The notes beneath the pieces are model-generated. The model searched no databases. It was not told the DNA's origin and was given only the letters and a program-made list of their open reading frames with translations. From Microbacterium sp. CH12i (GTDB lineage: Bacteria > Actinomycetota > Actinomycetes > Actinomycetales > Microbacteriaceae): DNA of 64,000 bases. Location of the stretch: contig NZ_JHET01000008.1 in assembly GCF_000685355.1 (NCBI RefSeq), positions 62,001 through 126,000 of the forward strand. The letters run 5' to 3'. A program made the position numbers and the translations under genes. This document shows, one piece after another, positions 8,799-17,755 of this stretch. Positions within the stretch are counted from its first letter, which is position 1, and the number at the start of each line of letters is the position of its first letter.

Positions 8799-10024
8799 GC
8801 CGCAACGCCTACCGCGAGGCCGTCGACCTGCCCGCCTCGCCTCCTGAACTTCTTCCACCGTGGTCGACACCTGAGCGCCAAGCGATTCTCGCGGAGGCCA
8901 GGGCATTTACGGCCAACATCGTCCTCCCGTACGCGAACGTGCATGACCGGGACGAAGCAGCGATGCCCGCTGAGGTACTTCAGGGACTCGCGGAGCACGG
9001 ATACTTCGGCATCACTGTTCCCAAGGAGTATGGCGGCCTCGGGCTCGGCGTGTTCGAGTACTGCATGATCGCCGAGGAACTCGGCCGCGGCTGGATGAGT
9101 GCGGCAAGCCTTATTGCTCGCGCCCAGGGCCTGGCGACCGCGTTCAGCGATCCGGAGCGCACCGAGCGCGCGCGCCGTCGCAGCGCGCGCGGCGAATGGA
9201 TCGGCGCGGCAGCGTTCTCTGAGCCCGAGTCCGGATCCGACCTCGGATCGATCGAGACGGTCGCAGTTCGCGATGGCGACGGCTACCTCATCTCGGGCAC
9301 AAAACGATGGTGCGGGAACGCCTTTGAAGGCGACTTCATCCTCGTGATGTGCCGGATTGTCGAGCCCGACGGAACCCGCGGACCGGTCGAGACCTTTGTG
9401 CTCGAAAAGGCCCGTAACAGCTTCCCCGTCGGTGTCACTGGCTCCCCGATCGACAAGATCGGCTACAACGGCATCATCAGCTATGACCTCGAACTGCGTA
9501 ATGTGCGAGTCACGGATGCGGATATCGCCGAACCTTTCGGTTTCTCCGGTGCGGAGGGACGAGGGTTCGGAGCCGTCGAGAATGGCCTTAATGTGGCGCG
9601 AGTGCACACCGCTGCACGCGCCGTCGGACTCGCGCGCGCCGCTGTTGAAGACTCGATCAGCTATCTGCAGAAGCGTGTGCAGTTCGGGCATCCACTCGGC
9701 GATTTCCAGGCGCTCCGATTCGAGATCGCCGATATGGCTGCGCGGGTTGCGCAGGCCCGTGCGTTCTACCAGCAGGTCGCGCACCTCATGGATTCTGGTA
9801 TCGCATGCGAGAAGGAAGCCGCGATGACGAAGCTTCTCGCGACCGAGATGTGCGTCGACGTCACAGGGCGTGCGCTACAACTGCACGGTGGAAACGGCTA
9901 CACGCGAGACTTCCCGATCGAACGCTACTGGCGCGATGCGCGCCTGACGACGATCTTCGAGGGCACGAGCGAGATTCAGAAGAAGATCATCAGCGACCGG
10001 ATCCTGCCGCGCGTGGCGCGCTAA
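8795..10024 (+). CDS. Acyl-CoA dehydrogenase
   Basis: A 409-residue standard-length acyl-CoA dehydrogenase, FAD-dependent, oxidising an acyl-CoA to the 2-enoyl-CoA. Visible blocks are AAFSEPESGSDLGSIET and ISGTKRWCGNA (FAD and substrate contacts), QFGHPLGDFQALRFEIADM and the C-terminal LHGGNGYTRDFPIERYWRDAR. The catalytic Glu lies in TIFEGTSEIQKK. In the mesaconate-type reading it could be the methylsuccinyl-CoA dehydrogenase step, but sequence inspection alone does not fix the substrate. It is the last gene of the forward operon and ends tail-to-tail, overlapping the MmgE/PrpD gene by three bases. Confidence 0.92.
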   Translation: MSRNAYREAVDLPASPPELLPPWSTPERQAILAEARAFTANIVLPYANVHDRDEAAMPAEVLQGLAEHGYFGITVPKEYGGLGLGVFEYCMIAEELGRGWMSAASLIARAQGLATAFSDPERTERARRRSARGEWIGAAAFSEPESGSDLGSIETVAVRDGDGYLISGTKRWCGNAFEGDFILVMCRIVEPDGTRGPVETFVLEKARNSFPVGVTGSPIDKIGYNGIISYDLELRNVRVTDADIAEPFGFSGAEGRGFGAVENGLNVARVHTAARAVGLARAAVEDSISYLQKRVQFGHPLGDFQALRFEIADMAARVAQARAFYQQVAHLMDSGIACEKEAAMTKLLATEMCVDVTGRALQLHGGNGYTRDFPIERYWRDARLTTIFEGTSEIQKKIISDRILPRVAR

Positions 10025-11370
10025 AGGCCCTCGATCACCTCCTGCAGGATGCCTGCGGATTGCCCGGATGCGAGTCTGTGCGCCGCACCGAGGAGGCGAT
10101 CGACGCCTTCCGAACCGATCTGCGCGTCACACAGGTCATGAGCCTTTGCGCGCAGCGCATCCCGCTGCTCACGCGGATGCTCTCGCCACTGCGGCGTACC
10201 AGCATTCGCCTCCGCGCTTCTGATGATGCCGTCGTCCAAGGTCACGGCCACCTTCGTCTGCGTCTTCGCATACGAGTCGTCGAAGGTGAGCGTCGTCGCA
10301 TCCATCAAACTCCGCACCGTGCCTGACGGGCTGTAAGGCTCTGCGAACGATGCGGTCAGGATTGGTCCCTCGAGAGCGGCTGCCGTTGTGAACGCGACGC
10401 TGAACTTCGCTTCCTGTCCGGTCTTCGGATCAGGGATCGTGCAGACGGTGCGGGTGATCGGTGGCACAGTGATGTGCACCTTCCGCACGCGCGAAACATC
10501 GACCCCGGCGTCTTTCAAAAGACCGGCTGCCATGATCGCGCCGTGAGTGCCGAAGCATGCGGAGGAGAACTTGAACAGGAGCGAGCGGATGTACCAGGGC
10601 TCGCCGAACGCCTGAGAAAGTGAGGCTTCATCGACGCTGCTCGAATGTGTGGGCGCAAGCCCTTGCGGTCCGAACACGGTGTCAGCGGCCGGGCCGGCAA
10701 GGCCCGTGGCGGCCAGGAGCGCGGCGCGCAACCCGGTGCTCGCCGCATTACCGGCGTTGAGTGGCTTCCCTGCTGAGCCGAACACGGATTTCAGCCCGGA
10801 TGCGCCGGTCGCGGCGTACGCGATGGCTGCGCGCAGCTGGCTCCGGTCGGCGCCGAGGACGAGAGACGCCGCGCATGCCGCCCCCAGCGCTCCCACGATC
10901 CCAGTGGTGTGAAATCCGACCTCGTAGTGCGAGGGGCTGATGGAGAGTCCAACTCGCTCCTGGAGCTCGTAGGCGGCCGCATACGCCGCCAACAGCTTCT
11001 CGCCCGATACCTCGCGACCGGCGGACGCGGACAGCAGCGCCGGCACGATCGCGACGGAAGGATGCGCGCCTGAACCAGGAGCCCAGTCGTCGTAGTCGAG
11101 GGTGTGGGCCGTGATGCCGTTCACGAACGCTGCAGTGACCGGGTCGCGGGACTCCTGAGTTCCCCAGATGCGCACTGCACCTTCGTCGGGGAAGGCGCGG
11201 CGGGAGGCCGCCGCCTCGGGTGCCTGCGTTCCCCCGATCGCACAGATCATCGCGTCCGCGATCGCCTGCGCCGCTAGCTCGGCGATGTCGGAAGGGAGCG
11301 GCGCTTGCGCGACCCGAATCGCTTCCTCCACGAGGAAATCGAGACGGTCAGCGTCTTTCTGCGTGCTCAT
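10021..11370 (-). CDS. MmgE/PrpD family protein
   Basis: A 449-residue MmgE/PrpD-fold protein. The family includes 2-methylcitrate dehydratase and cis-aconitate decarboxylase (itaconate-forming). The block AHTLDYDDWAPGSGAHPS matches the family HxxDYDD...HPS active-site segment. AYAAAYELQERVGLSISPSHYEVGFH follows, with FHTTGIVGALGAA as a further conserved stretch. It is transcribed toward the forward operon and followed by a second CitE-like lyase upstream on the same strand. The pairing suggests dehydration or decarboxylation of a tricarboxylate- or methylcitrate-like intermediate. Confidence 0.88.
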   Translation of the reverse strand: MSTQKDADRLDFLVEEAIRVAQAPLPSDIAELAAQAIADAMICAIGGTQAPEAAASRRAFPDEGAVRIWGTQESRDPVTAAFVNGITAHTLDYDDWAPGSGAHPSVAIVPALLSASAGREVSGEKLLAAYAAAYELQERVGLSISPSHYEVGFHTTGIVGALGAACAASLVLGADRSQLRAAIAYAATGASGLKSVFGSAGKPLNAGNAASTGLRAALLAATGLAGPAADTVFGPQGLAPTHSSSVDEASLSQAFGEPWYIRSLLFKFSSACFGTHGAIMAAGLLKDAGVDVSRVRKVHITVPPITRTVCTIPDPKTGQEAKFSVAFTTAAALEGPILTASFAEPYSPSGTVRSLMDATTLTFDDSYAKTQTKVAVTLDDGIIRSAEANAGTPQWREHPREQRDALRAKAHDLCDAQIGSEGVDRLLGAAHRLASGQSAGILQEVIEGL

Positions 11371-11385
11371 CGAGTGGCAGCCGAT

Positions 11386-12327
11386 TCAGGCGTCCCTCAA
11401 GGTGCGGATGAGCCCGGCACGTCGGCCCTTCAAAGCTGTCATCTCCGCCATCTTGCGGCTTGCTTCGTCAATCATCTCGTCGCCGAGCATGACCGCGCCG
11501 CGGCCGCCGCCAGCCTCAGAGGTGTGGAAGGCATAGGTCTCGAGAATCTGTTCCGCCCGGTCGTATGAGGCCTGCTGCGGGGCGAAGATGCGGTTGCCGG
11601 CGTCGATCTGAGACGGATGCAGCACCCATTTGCCGTCGAATCCGAACGCGACGGCTCGCTCTGCCGCCTTCTCGAATCCGGACAGGTCGCTGATCACGCC
11701 GTAGGGGCCGTCGATCACCTGCACACCGTGTTTGCGCGCGGCGATAGCCAGGAGCACGAAAACGGTGTCCAGCGGTGCATAGCCGCCCAGGGAGTTCTCG
11801 CCGATCGTCAACGACGGCAGTTGCATGGATGCCATGAAGTCCCCCGGTCCGAAGATGAGCGTCTCCACTCGGGGGCTCCCGCCTGCGAGCTCGTCGGCGA
11901 TGCTGAGACCGGACGGGCCCTCGATCTGGACTTCGATGCCGATACGGCCTCGCTCGAGACCATGGCGCTGCTCCAGCTGATCGAGTGACGTGTCCAGCCA
12001 GTGCAGATCTGCCAGGCGCTCGACCTTCGGGAGCATGATGCAGTCGATGCGCGAACCTGCACCGGCGACAACGGTCTCGAGATCTTCGAATGCCCAAGCC
12101 GTCGACGCGTCATTGATGCGCACTGTCACGGTCTTGCCCGTCCAGTCCCCCTCGAGCAACGCCTTCACGATCGCCGCGCGCGCATCTTCCTTCGCGGCGG
12201 GGGCCACGGCATCCTCAAGATCGAGAAACACAGAATCGGCATCAAGAGTCTGCGCCTTGGCGAGCATCTTTTCGCTGCTTCCGGGCACTGCGAGAACAGT
12301 CCGTCGGGATCGAATCGGTCGAGACAT
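11386..12327 (-). CDS. HpcH/HpaI (CitE-like) CoA ester lyase, intact copy
   Basis: An intact CitE-superfamily lyase of about 313 residues, paralogous to the frameshifted gene at 5664. It has RRTVLAVPGSSEKMLAKAQ, the DSVFLDLEDAVAP block, the metal-ligand Glu in GRIGIEVQIEGPSGL, and Asp in FGPGDFMASM. The C-terminus has WVLHPSQIDAGNRIF and a trailing lid. I chose ATG 12327 (MSRPIRS) because GGAG lies 8 bases upstream; ATG 12342 is the alternative. It shares its strand with the MmgE/PrpD gene, 15 bases apart, so the two are an operon. The expected reaction is aldol cleavage of a 3-hydroxyacyl-CoA. Confidence 0.9.
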   Translation of the reverse strand: MSRPIRSRRTVLAVPGSSEKMLAKAQTLDADSVFLDLEDAVAPAAKEDARAAIVKALLEGDWTGKTVTVRINDASTAWAFEDLETVVAGAGSRIDCIMLPKVERLADLHWLDTSLDQLEQRHGLERGRIGIEVQIEGPSGLSIADELAGGSPRVETLIFGPGDFMASMQLPSLTIGENSLGGYAPLDTVFVLLAIAARKHGVQVIDGPYGVISDLSGFEKAAERAVAFGFDGKWVLHPSQIDAGNRIFAPQQASYDRAEQILETYAFHTSEAGGGRGAVMLGDEMIDEASRKMAEMTALKGRRAGLIRTLRDA

Positions 12328-12521
12328 GTCAGGGACTCCCATCCTGCCGGCTTCGCCGCCGACACCCGCCAGGCTATCGACCGACTTGGACTCGACCGGT
12401 CACAGAGCGGCGATTAGAGACGGATGTCGCTCCGGCCCCGCGACGCGGGTCGCGTCGAATCCCCTTTCCGAGGCGCAAAGAGTATCCTGGCAACTACCAT
12501 TTAGAATCCAGAGGAGCCGGG

Positions 12522-13177
12522 ATGTCATCGGAGACAGCCACTGAGAACGAGACCGCATCACAGCGACCTCGTATGAGCCAGCAGAAGCGTTCATCCATTT
12601 CCACGCGCAAGCTTCTTCAAGCCACCGCGGACCTGATCGCGGAGCGGGGCTACGAGGGAACCACGCTGATCGAGATCGGCAAGCGCGCTGGCTACAGCCA
12701 CGGGCTCGTCACCCGTCGATTCGGCACCAAAGCGAACCTCGTGCAGTCGCTCATCGCCACTCTGTCCAAGCGTTTCGGGCACGTCGAGATGTCGCAGACG
12801 GTCGGTGACGCGGTGGGAATCGACGCGATCGAGACGCTGCTGCTTTCGATCCGTGTGAACGCCGAGGAGTCGCCGCAATCACTGCGGGGGTTCTACGCGT
12901 GATGTTCGAATCGCTGAAACCCGCGGTCGGGTTGCAGGAGTACATGGTCAGCATCCATCGAGACTTCTTGACCGACGTCGAAACTGTCGTCAGCCGCGGC
13001 TCCGAAAATGGTCGTCTCGCTGATGGTGCGGATCCCCGTGCGCTCGCCGAAACGATGATGAATCTGCTTCGCGGTCTCGCGTTCCGGTGGCTGCTCGATG
13101 AAAAGGAAGTCGACATGCTCGCAGGCATCGACAGCATCCGTCGCACGATGAACACTCTCGCCGCACCCGCAGACTGA
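12522..13177 (+). pseudogene. TetR-family regulator, single frameshift
   Basis: The two frames make a TetR repressor of about 218 residues. The N-terminal helix-turn-helix reads LIAERGYEGTTLIEIGKRAGYSHGLVTRRFGTKANL. The ligand domain continues in a second frame from MFESLKPAVG to NTLAAPAD. The first frame stops at 12902 after LRGFYA. Adding one C near 12899 (GCG-C-TGATG) gives GFYALMFESLK, a natural join. A GAGGAG ribosome site precedes ATG 12522. It is divergent from the lyase/PrpD pair and is the best candidate local regulator of the catabolic genes. If the break is real, those genes could be derepressed. Confidence 0.85.
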
Positions 13178-13209
13178 CCGCGCCCGCTGGGCGCGCTCGA
13201 GGGAGAACA

Positions 13210-14718
13210 ATGGCAACCGAAATCGAGAGACTGCTCGACCAATCACCCGAGCCGCACGCGATCATTGATGCCGAGGGCAGATATCGATACATCAGCCCGG
13301 CGGCCCGCGAGATCCTCGACGGCAGGGAGTCACGCATCGGTGATCCATCACCGTTCAGCGACGCCCGCTCTCAAGAGTTCCACGGTAGAGTGCGGCACTC
13401 CCGGATCGGGTGGACCGCTGTCGAATTCTCCCGTGTTCCTTTCGAATCCGAAGGCGTGGAGCACTTCCTGATCCGATTCGAGCCCGTGCACGGGAAGTCA
13501 CGTCGCGAAAGACAGCTCGACGCGATCGTCGCGGTGGCGGGGGCATTGAGCGAGGCAGATCAACTTGATGCCGCACTCAGCCGGTTGGCACGCGAAGTGC
13601 GCACAGCCGTGGACTTGGAAAGCTGCGCGCTGACCCTGCTGGAGCCGGATCTCCGAGTGCGGATTGCAGGAACAGCGGGGTTACCCGAGGATTACGCGGA
13701 GAAACTTGAGGCATGTCGCCAGCGAGGTGCACCGCTTCTCACCGTGCGCGCTGTCGAAGACGATCAGGTCATCATCGATCCGCAATGGCGCAATTCCATC
13801 CTTGCCGACCAACGCTGGGCCCCGCTGCACGAGACGATCCGAAGCCTCCGCATCGGAACCCTGATTGCCGCACCGCTTCATGTGCGTGACCCCGAGGGAA
13901 AGGACGAGGTCCTCGGCGCTCTCACGGTGTTCTGTCGCGAGGATGTCGAGCTCGGCCACGACGATATCGCGTTCTTGCGCGCGATGACGGACTACGCGTC
14001 AATCGCGATCTCGAATGCACGGATGTTTCGTCGGCTACGCGAGCAAGGTGCGCAGGACGAACGGCTCCGGCTCTCGCGCGAGCTGCACGATTCCGTCACT
14101 CAGGAGCTTTTCTCCCTCTCGCTTCGCACACGTGCACTCGCTCGCTGGCCCCAGGTGAAGGCGGATCCTGTGCTGGCGGAAGAGGTCGGCGACCTTTATG
14201 AACAGTCCCGCCGAGCACTCGACCAGATGCGCGCGACCATCCTCCGCGGCCGAGCAGTCGAGGTCGGCGCGGTGGGCGTGGTGCAGGCGTTGCGGACACA
14301 GTGCGCACAGCTGGATCTTCCTCCGGGCCTGAAGGTGGAGGTGCACGCCCACGATGAACCGAGCACGCTGGCGCCCGAACTGCAGGACGACGTCTTCCTG
14401 CTGGCGATGGAGGCAGTGCGTAACGCAGTCAAGCACTCCAATGCGTCACGGATCACCGTCGAACTCGCGCGAGGTATCGACGATCCCACGGCACTCCGTA
14501 TCGTGGTGATCGATGACGGCGACGGGTTCGTACGCTCGCGTCGAAGCGCCGGAGCAATAGGGCTCGATGCGATGCGCGAGCGCGCTGAGGCGCATGGTGG
14601 CACACTGACGCTGACGTCGGAGCTCGGTCACGGGACCACGGTCACGTCCGTGTTCCCGGCCGCATACAGTGTCACCGGCGCGAGCGCCGGTGAAATAGCC
14701 CAGGAGAACACACCGTGA
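13210..14718 (+). CDS. Soluble sensor histidine kinase (PAS-GAF-HisKA_3-HATPase)
   Basis: A 502-residue cytoplasmic sensor kinase with no membrane segment. Residues about 5-100 resemble a PAS domain (HAIIDAEGRYRYISPAAREIL). Residues about 105-275 form a GAF domain. The HisKA_3 dimerisation helix holds the phospho-accepting His293 in RLSRELHDSVTQELF. The ATPase domain shows the N box EAVRNAVKHS, IDDGDGF and GLDAMRERAEAHGGTL. This is the NarL-type (DevS/NreB-like) kinase architecture. Its stop overlaps the response regulator start (GTGA), so they form one two-component system. A small-molecule or redox signal sensed through GAF is likely but unknown. Confidence 0.92.
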   Translation: MATEIERLLDQSPEPHAIIDAEGRYRYISPAAREILDGRESRIGDPSPFSDARSQEFHGRVRHSRIGWTAVEFSRVPFESEGVEHFLIRFEPVHGKSRRERQLDAIVAVAGALSEADQLDAALSRLAREVRTAVDLESCALTLLEPDLRVRIAGTAGLPEDYAEKLEACRQRGAPLLTVRAVEDDQVIIDPQWRNSILADQRWAPLHETIRSLRIGTLIAAPLHVRDPEGKDEVLGALTVFCREDVELGHDDIAFLRAMTDYASIAISNARMFRRLREQGAQDERLRLSRELHDSVTQELFSLSLRTRALARWPQVKADPVLAEEVGDLYEQSRRALDQMRATILRGRAVEVGAVGVVQALRTQCAQLDLPPGLKVEVHAHDEPSTLAPELQDDVFLLAMEAVRNAVKHSNASRITVELARGIDDPTALRIVVIDDGDGFVRSRRSAGAIGLDAMRERAEAHGGTLTLTSELGHGTTVTSVFPAAYSVTGASAGEIAQENTP

Positions 14719-15359
14719 CCGAGATCACCATCGTCCTCGTCGACGACCATGCCATGGTCCGAAAGGGACTACGCGCCTTCCTCGACACCGAAACCGACCT
14801 CGCCATCGTCGGCGAAGCGGCTGACGGTCGCGAAGCGATCGCCGTGGTTGACACGCTGTCACAGACACGGGCGCCGGACGTCGTTCTGATGGATCTACTT
14901 ATGCCGGGCCTCGACGGTATCAGCACGATCCACCACCTACGCGAGCTCTACCCGGACCTCAAGATCGTCGCGCTGACGAGCTCCACCGACGCGGCGACCG
15001 TCAACGGGGCGATGAGCGCCGGGGTCAACGGTTACCTGCTGAAGAACGCCTCTCCGGAGCAGGTTGCGGAGGCTGTGCGAACTGCCGCCCGCGGTCAGGC
15101 TCACATCGATCCGCAGGTCGCGATGACGGTGGCGAACTCCGCACGTGGCGCCGCGCTGCCGATTCTGAGTGAACGAGAGACAGAAGTGGTGACTCTGCTC
15201 GCACGCGGATTCTCAAATCAGCAGATCGCTGACACGCTGTTCTTGAGCGAGCGCACGGCTCGCACACACGTGAGCCACATCATCTCCAAACTCGGCCTCG
15301 ACTCGCGCATTCAGGTTGCACTATGGGCCATTCGTGAGGGCATTGTCACGGTCTCGTAG
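14715..15359 (+). CDS. NarL/LuxR-family response regulator
   Basis: A 214-residue response regulator. The receiver domain has the acidic pair Asp10-Asp11 in VLVDDHAMVRKGL, the phospho-acceptor Asp60 in VVLMDLLMPGLDG and the conserved Lys in LKNASPEQ. The C-terminal LuxR/GerE helix-turn-helix reads LSERETEVVTLLARGFSNQQIADTLFLSERTARTHVSHI. It starts with GTG inside the kinase stop codon, so it is coupled to that kinase. Targets may include the adjacent SDR-thioesterase-NIPSNAP group starting at 15512; this is inferred from adjacency. Confidence 0.95.
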   Translation: MTEITIVLVDDHAMVRKGLRAFLDTETDLAIVGEAADGREAIAVVDTLSQTRAPDVVLMDLLMPGLDGISTIHHLRELYPDLKIVALTSSTDAATVNGAMSAGVNGYLLKNASPEQVAEAVRTAARGQAHIDPQVAMTVANSARGAALPILSERETEVVTLLARGFSNQQIADTLFLSERTARTHVSHIISKLGLDSRIQVALWAIREGIVTVS

Positions 15360-15511
15360 CCTCTCGACCGAAATGCAGGCGAGACAAGTGTCGCGTATGC
15401 ATCAGGACCTTCGTACGACGCTGTGCCTCGCTGATTCCTGTTGGCTAGGTCCATGGCCGAATGACGGCTCTTGGCCGAAAGCCGGCCGATGATTGAGACG
15501 AGGATGTTTCG

Positions 15512-16306
15512 ATGGGTGATCAGCTGCAGGGAATCAGGGCGATTGTGACCGGCGCTGGACGAGGAATCGGCCGTTCCGTAGCGATTCGCTTGGCTGAGCA
15601 GGGCGCGGACGTCGCCGTGGTCGACATCAATCTTGAATCGGGCAAAGACATCCCCGGCGAAGCTGACGAGCCTACGACCGAGGCGATCAAGGCTCTGGGA
15701 CGCCGAGCCATCGGCATCCAGGCAGATTTAACCGACCCTGCTGCGGCAACGCGAATCATCGCCAAGGTCGTCGACGCGTGGGGTGGAATCGACGTGCTCG
15801 CGAACATCGCCGGCGGTGCGGTGACACCCTTCGCTCGAAGCAACGCGAGCACCATCCCCGTCGAGGACATCCGCCATATTCTCGATGTGAACCTGATGTC
15901 GGCGATCTACATGTGTCAGGCAGCGGTTCCTGTGCTTCGGGAGTCGTCGCGCGCAGCGATCGTGAACACGACGTCGCTCTCGGCATCCGTCGCCCATCCG
16001 GGCGGGAAGCTCGCGGGATACGGAATGTCGAAGATCGCGCTCGGGTACTACACGCGTGCGCTCGCCGAGGAGGTGGGGCCGGACGGTATCCGAGTGAATG
16101 CTGTCGCTCCCGGCTACACCATGACAGGACGCGTTCGTGCAAACTCCGTCGATACCGGGTTCGCCGAGAAGGCCGAGGACGTGGCGCTTCGCCGCCTCGC
16201 GACACCGGAAGACATCGCCGATGGCGTGGTCTTTCTTGCTTCGTCGAACTCCTCTTATGTCACTGGGCACACGCTCTCCATCGACGGTCAGACCAGTGTC
16301 CGCTGA
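15512..16306 (+). CDS. SDR-family oxidoreductase
   Basis: A 264-residue classical short-chain dehydrogenase. It has TGAGRGIGRSVAIRLAEQG near the N-terminus, an Asp-ending second strand (VVDIN) suggesting NAD preference, NIAGG in place of NNAG, and the catalytic set NTTSLSASV...GYGMSK. An insertion after strand beta2 (GKDIPGEADEPTTEAIKALG) resembles actinobacterial SDRs often paired with mycofactocin, but no mycofactocin gene is visible here. It is preceded by 150 bases without genes and followed closely by a thioesterase-like gene. Confidence 0.85.
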   Translation: MGDQLQGIRAIVTGAGRGIGRSVAIRLAEQGADVAVVDINLESGKDIPGEADEPTTEAIKALGRRAIGIQADLTDPAAATRIIAKVVDAWGGIDVLANIAGGAVTPFARSNASTIPVEDIRHILDVNLMSAIYMCQAAVPVLRESSRAAIVNTTSLSASVAHPGGKLAGYGMSKIALGYYTRALAEEVGPDGIRVNAVAPGYTMTGRVRANSVDTGFAEKAEDVALRRLATPEDIADGVVFLASSNSSYVTGHTLSIDGQTSVR

Positions 16307-16315
16307 GCCAGCATC

Positions 16316-16846
16316 GTGAGGGAAAAAGGTGAAGCTGACCTGCCTCGTGAAAGAATTCCGACGTATCAACAGTTGGGAGCATTGCCAGCCTCGGAGCGCC
16401 TGACCGTCCTGCCCGCGCAGATCGACGACCGCGAGCACATGAACATCCGACATTACTTCGATGCGGCGGCGAAGGTAATTCTTGACACCTGCGAGTTCCT
16501 CGGGCTCGATGGACACTATCGCGACGAGCACGGCGCTGACGTCTTCACAGCAGAGCATCACATTCGCTACTTCTCCGAGTTGCGGCTCGACGATTCATAC
16601 TCGACCCGTATTCGTATCGACGCAGCATCAGATAAGGCACTTTGCATGACTGCGTACCTGGTGGATGAGACACAGAATCGTCTGGCGTGCACACTTGAGT
16701 CGACGCTCGTAAACGTCGATCTCGCGACGCGGCGCGCGAAGCCATTCACGGCAGAGGTCGCGCAGCAGATCGACGCCACCCTGCGCACCCATGACCTGCT
16801 GCCCTGGAAACTTCAGGGTTATGGTCGTCTCACGAGTGTCAGCTAA
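16316..16846 (+). CDS. Thioesterase-like hotdog protein
   Basis: About 176 residues with a 4-hydroxybenzoyl-CoA thioesterase-like hotdog fold. The segment PAQIDDREHMNIRHYFDAAAKVIL matches the D..GHMN...Y active-site helix motif, with Glu for Gly before the HMN. An acyl-CoA thioester substrate is likely. The start is uncertain: GTG 16316 gives the full frame but lacks a good ribosome site, and alternatives lie a little downstream. It sits 10 bases after the SDR and is probably co-transcribed. Confidence 0.65.
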   Translation: MREKGEADLPRERIPTYQQLGALPASERLTVLPAQIDDREHMNIRHYFDAAAKVILDTCEFLGLDGHYRDEHGADVFTAEHHIRYFSELRLDDSYSTRIRIDAASDKALCMTAYLVDETQNRLACTLESTLVNVDLATRRAKPFTAEVAQQIDATLRTHDLLPWKLQGYGRLTSVS

Positions 16847-16895
16847 GCCTGCGACGCAGTGAGGTGCCGCGAACCCTCGTTCCGAAAGAGAACCC

Positions 16896-17243
16896 ATGCT
16901 TTACGAGATTCGTCGCTATCAGACACTTCCAGGACTCCGGAGTGAATGGGTGCAGTACATGGAGGATGTGATCATCCCCATTCACGTCGCCGCCGACGTC
17001 AAGGTGGTCGCCACGTTCACCGACCTGGACGATGACGATGGCTTCGTGTGGGTTCGGGCCTTTCCTGATGAATCAGCACGAAAGGCCGCCTACCGCGGGA
17101 TCTACGAGTCGGAGCACTGGAGGGCGATTGTCAGCCCGCGCGTCCGTGAGTTCCTGGTCAAGGATTCGACGACGATGATGAGCGTGCAGTCCACCGCGAA
17201 GTCGCCGCTCGACCAACACTTCTTCGGTACCGAGCCTGTATGA
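16896..17243 (+). CDS. NIPSNAP-family protein
   Basis: A 115-residue ferredoxin-like (dimeric alpha-beta barrel) protein of the NIPSNAP family. The opening MLYEIRRYQTLPGLRSEW and the central VWVRAFPDESARKAAY...SEHWR are characteristic. In bacteria these small proteins often accompany catabolic or CoA-dependent operons, and their reaction is generally not known. A GAAAGAGAAC ribosome site precedes ATG 16896. It is the last gene of the SDR-thioesterase group. Confidence 0.82.
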   Translation: MLYEIRRYQTLPGLRSEWVQYMEDVIIPIHVAADVKVVATFTDLDDDDGFVWVRAFPDESARKAAYRGIYESEHWRAIVSPRVREFLVKDSTTMMSVQSTAKSPLDQHFFGTEPV

Positions 17244-17582
17244 GTGAACGCCAGATTCCCCGCAGCGGGAACCGCTTTATTTGAACCCCATCTTTCGCGA
17301 CCAGACTCATCCGGATTGACTCAGGAAGCCCGGATTCACGCGGATTTGTGATCTGGAAGATCTGGGCTCAGCCCGTCCCAGCGGGGTTGGTTCTTGTTCA
17401 GTTTGACGCAAAATGTGGGCAGGAATCCTGAGGACTCCAGGGCACGCGTTTCGCCTTCAGAATCATTCTCCCGCACCTAGCGGTCGCCGCCAGCGGGTCG
17501 CAATCCACAGGCTGACCCATCGCCCAAAAACTTCCACGCCCACTACTCACCGAGTAGAATCAGATGGACGGATGGAGAAACC
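17244..17582. other. Intergenic stretch at the boundary of the plastic region
   Basis: About 340 bases without a recognisable gene. The base composition is lower in GC than the flanking operons. It separates the metabolic genes from the defence/mobile genes that start with the Fic pair, so a left junction of the genomic island could lie in it. I did not see a copy of the tRNA-Ser attachment core here. Confidence 0.4.
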
Positions 17583-17755
17583 ATGACCATCACTGAAGCA
17601 CGAGCCTTTCAGGTAGAAGCCGCGATCCACAGCGCCGAGATCGAAGGCTGAGCGTGACGCCCGACACTCGCGCCGATGCTGACTCGTACATTGCGGGCAC
17701 CATCGATTCACACGAACTCGTCGATCGAGTACGTGCCCGGTATGGCCTCTCCTGA
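17583..17755 (+). pseudogene. VbhA-type antitoxin of the Fic toxin, single frameshift
   Basis: A small antitoxin-like gene of about 57 residues when repaired. The first frame encodes MTITEARAFQVEAAIHSAEIEG and then meets a stop at 17651. The second frame continues LSVTPDTRADADSYIAG...RVRARYGLS to 17755. One missing C near 17649 (GGC-C-TGAGC) joins them. The segment SAEIEG matches the Fic-inhibitory motif (S/T)xxxE(G/N), whose Glu blocks ATP in the toxin active site. Its end overlaps the Fic start by 14 bases, the usual antitoxin-toxin arrangement. The inhibitory Glu lies just before the break. Confidence 0.75.
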
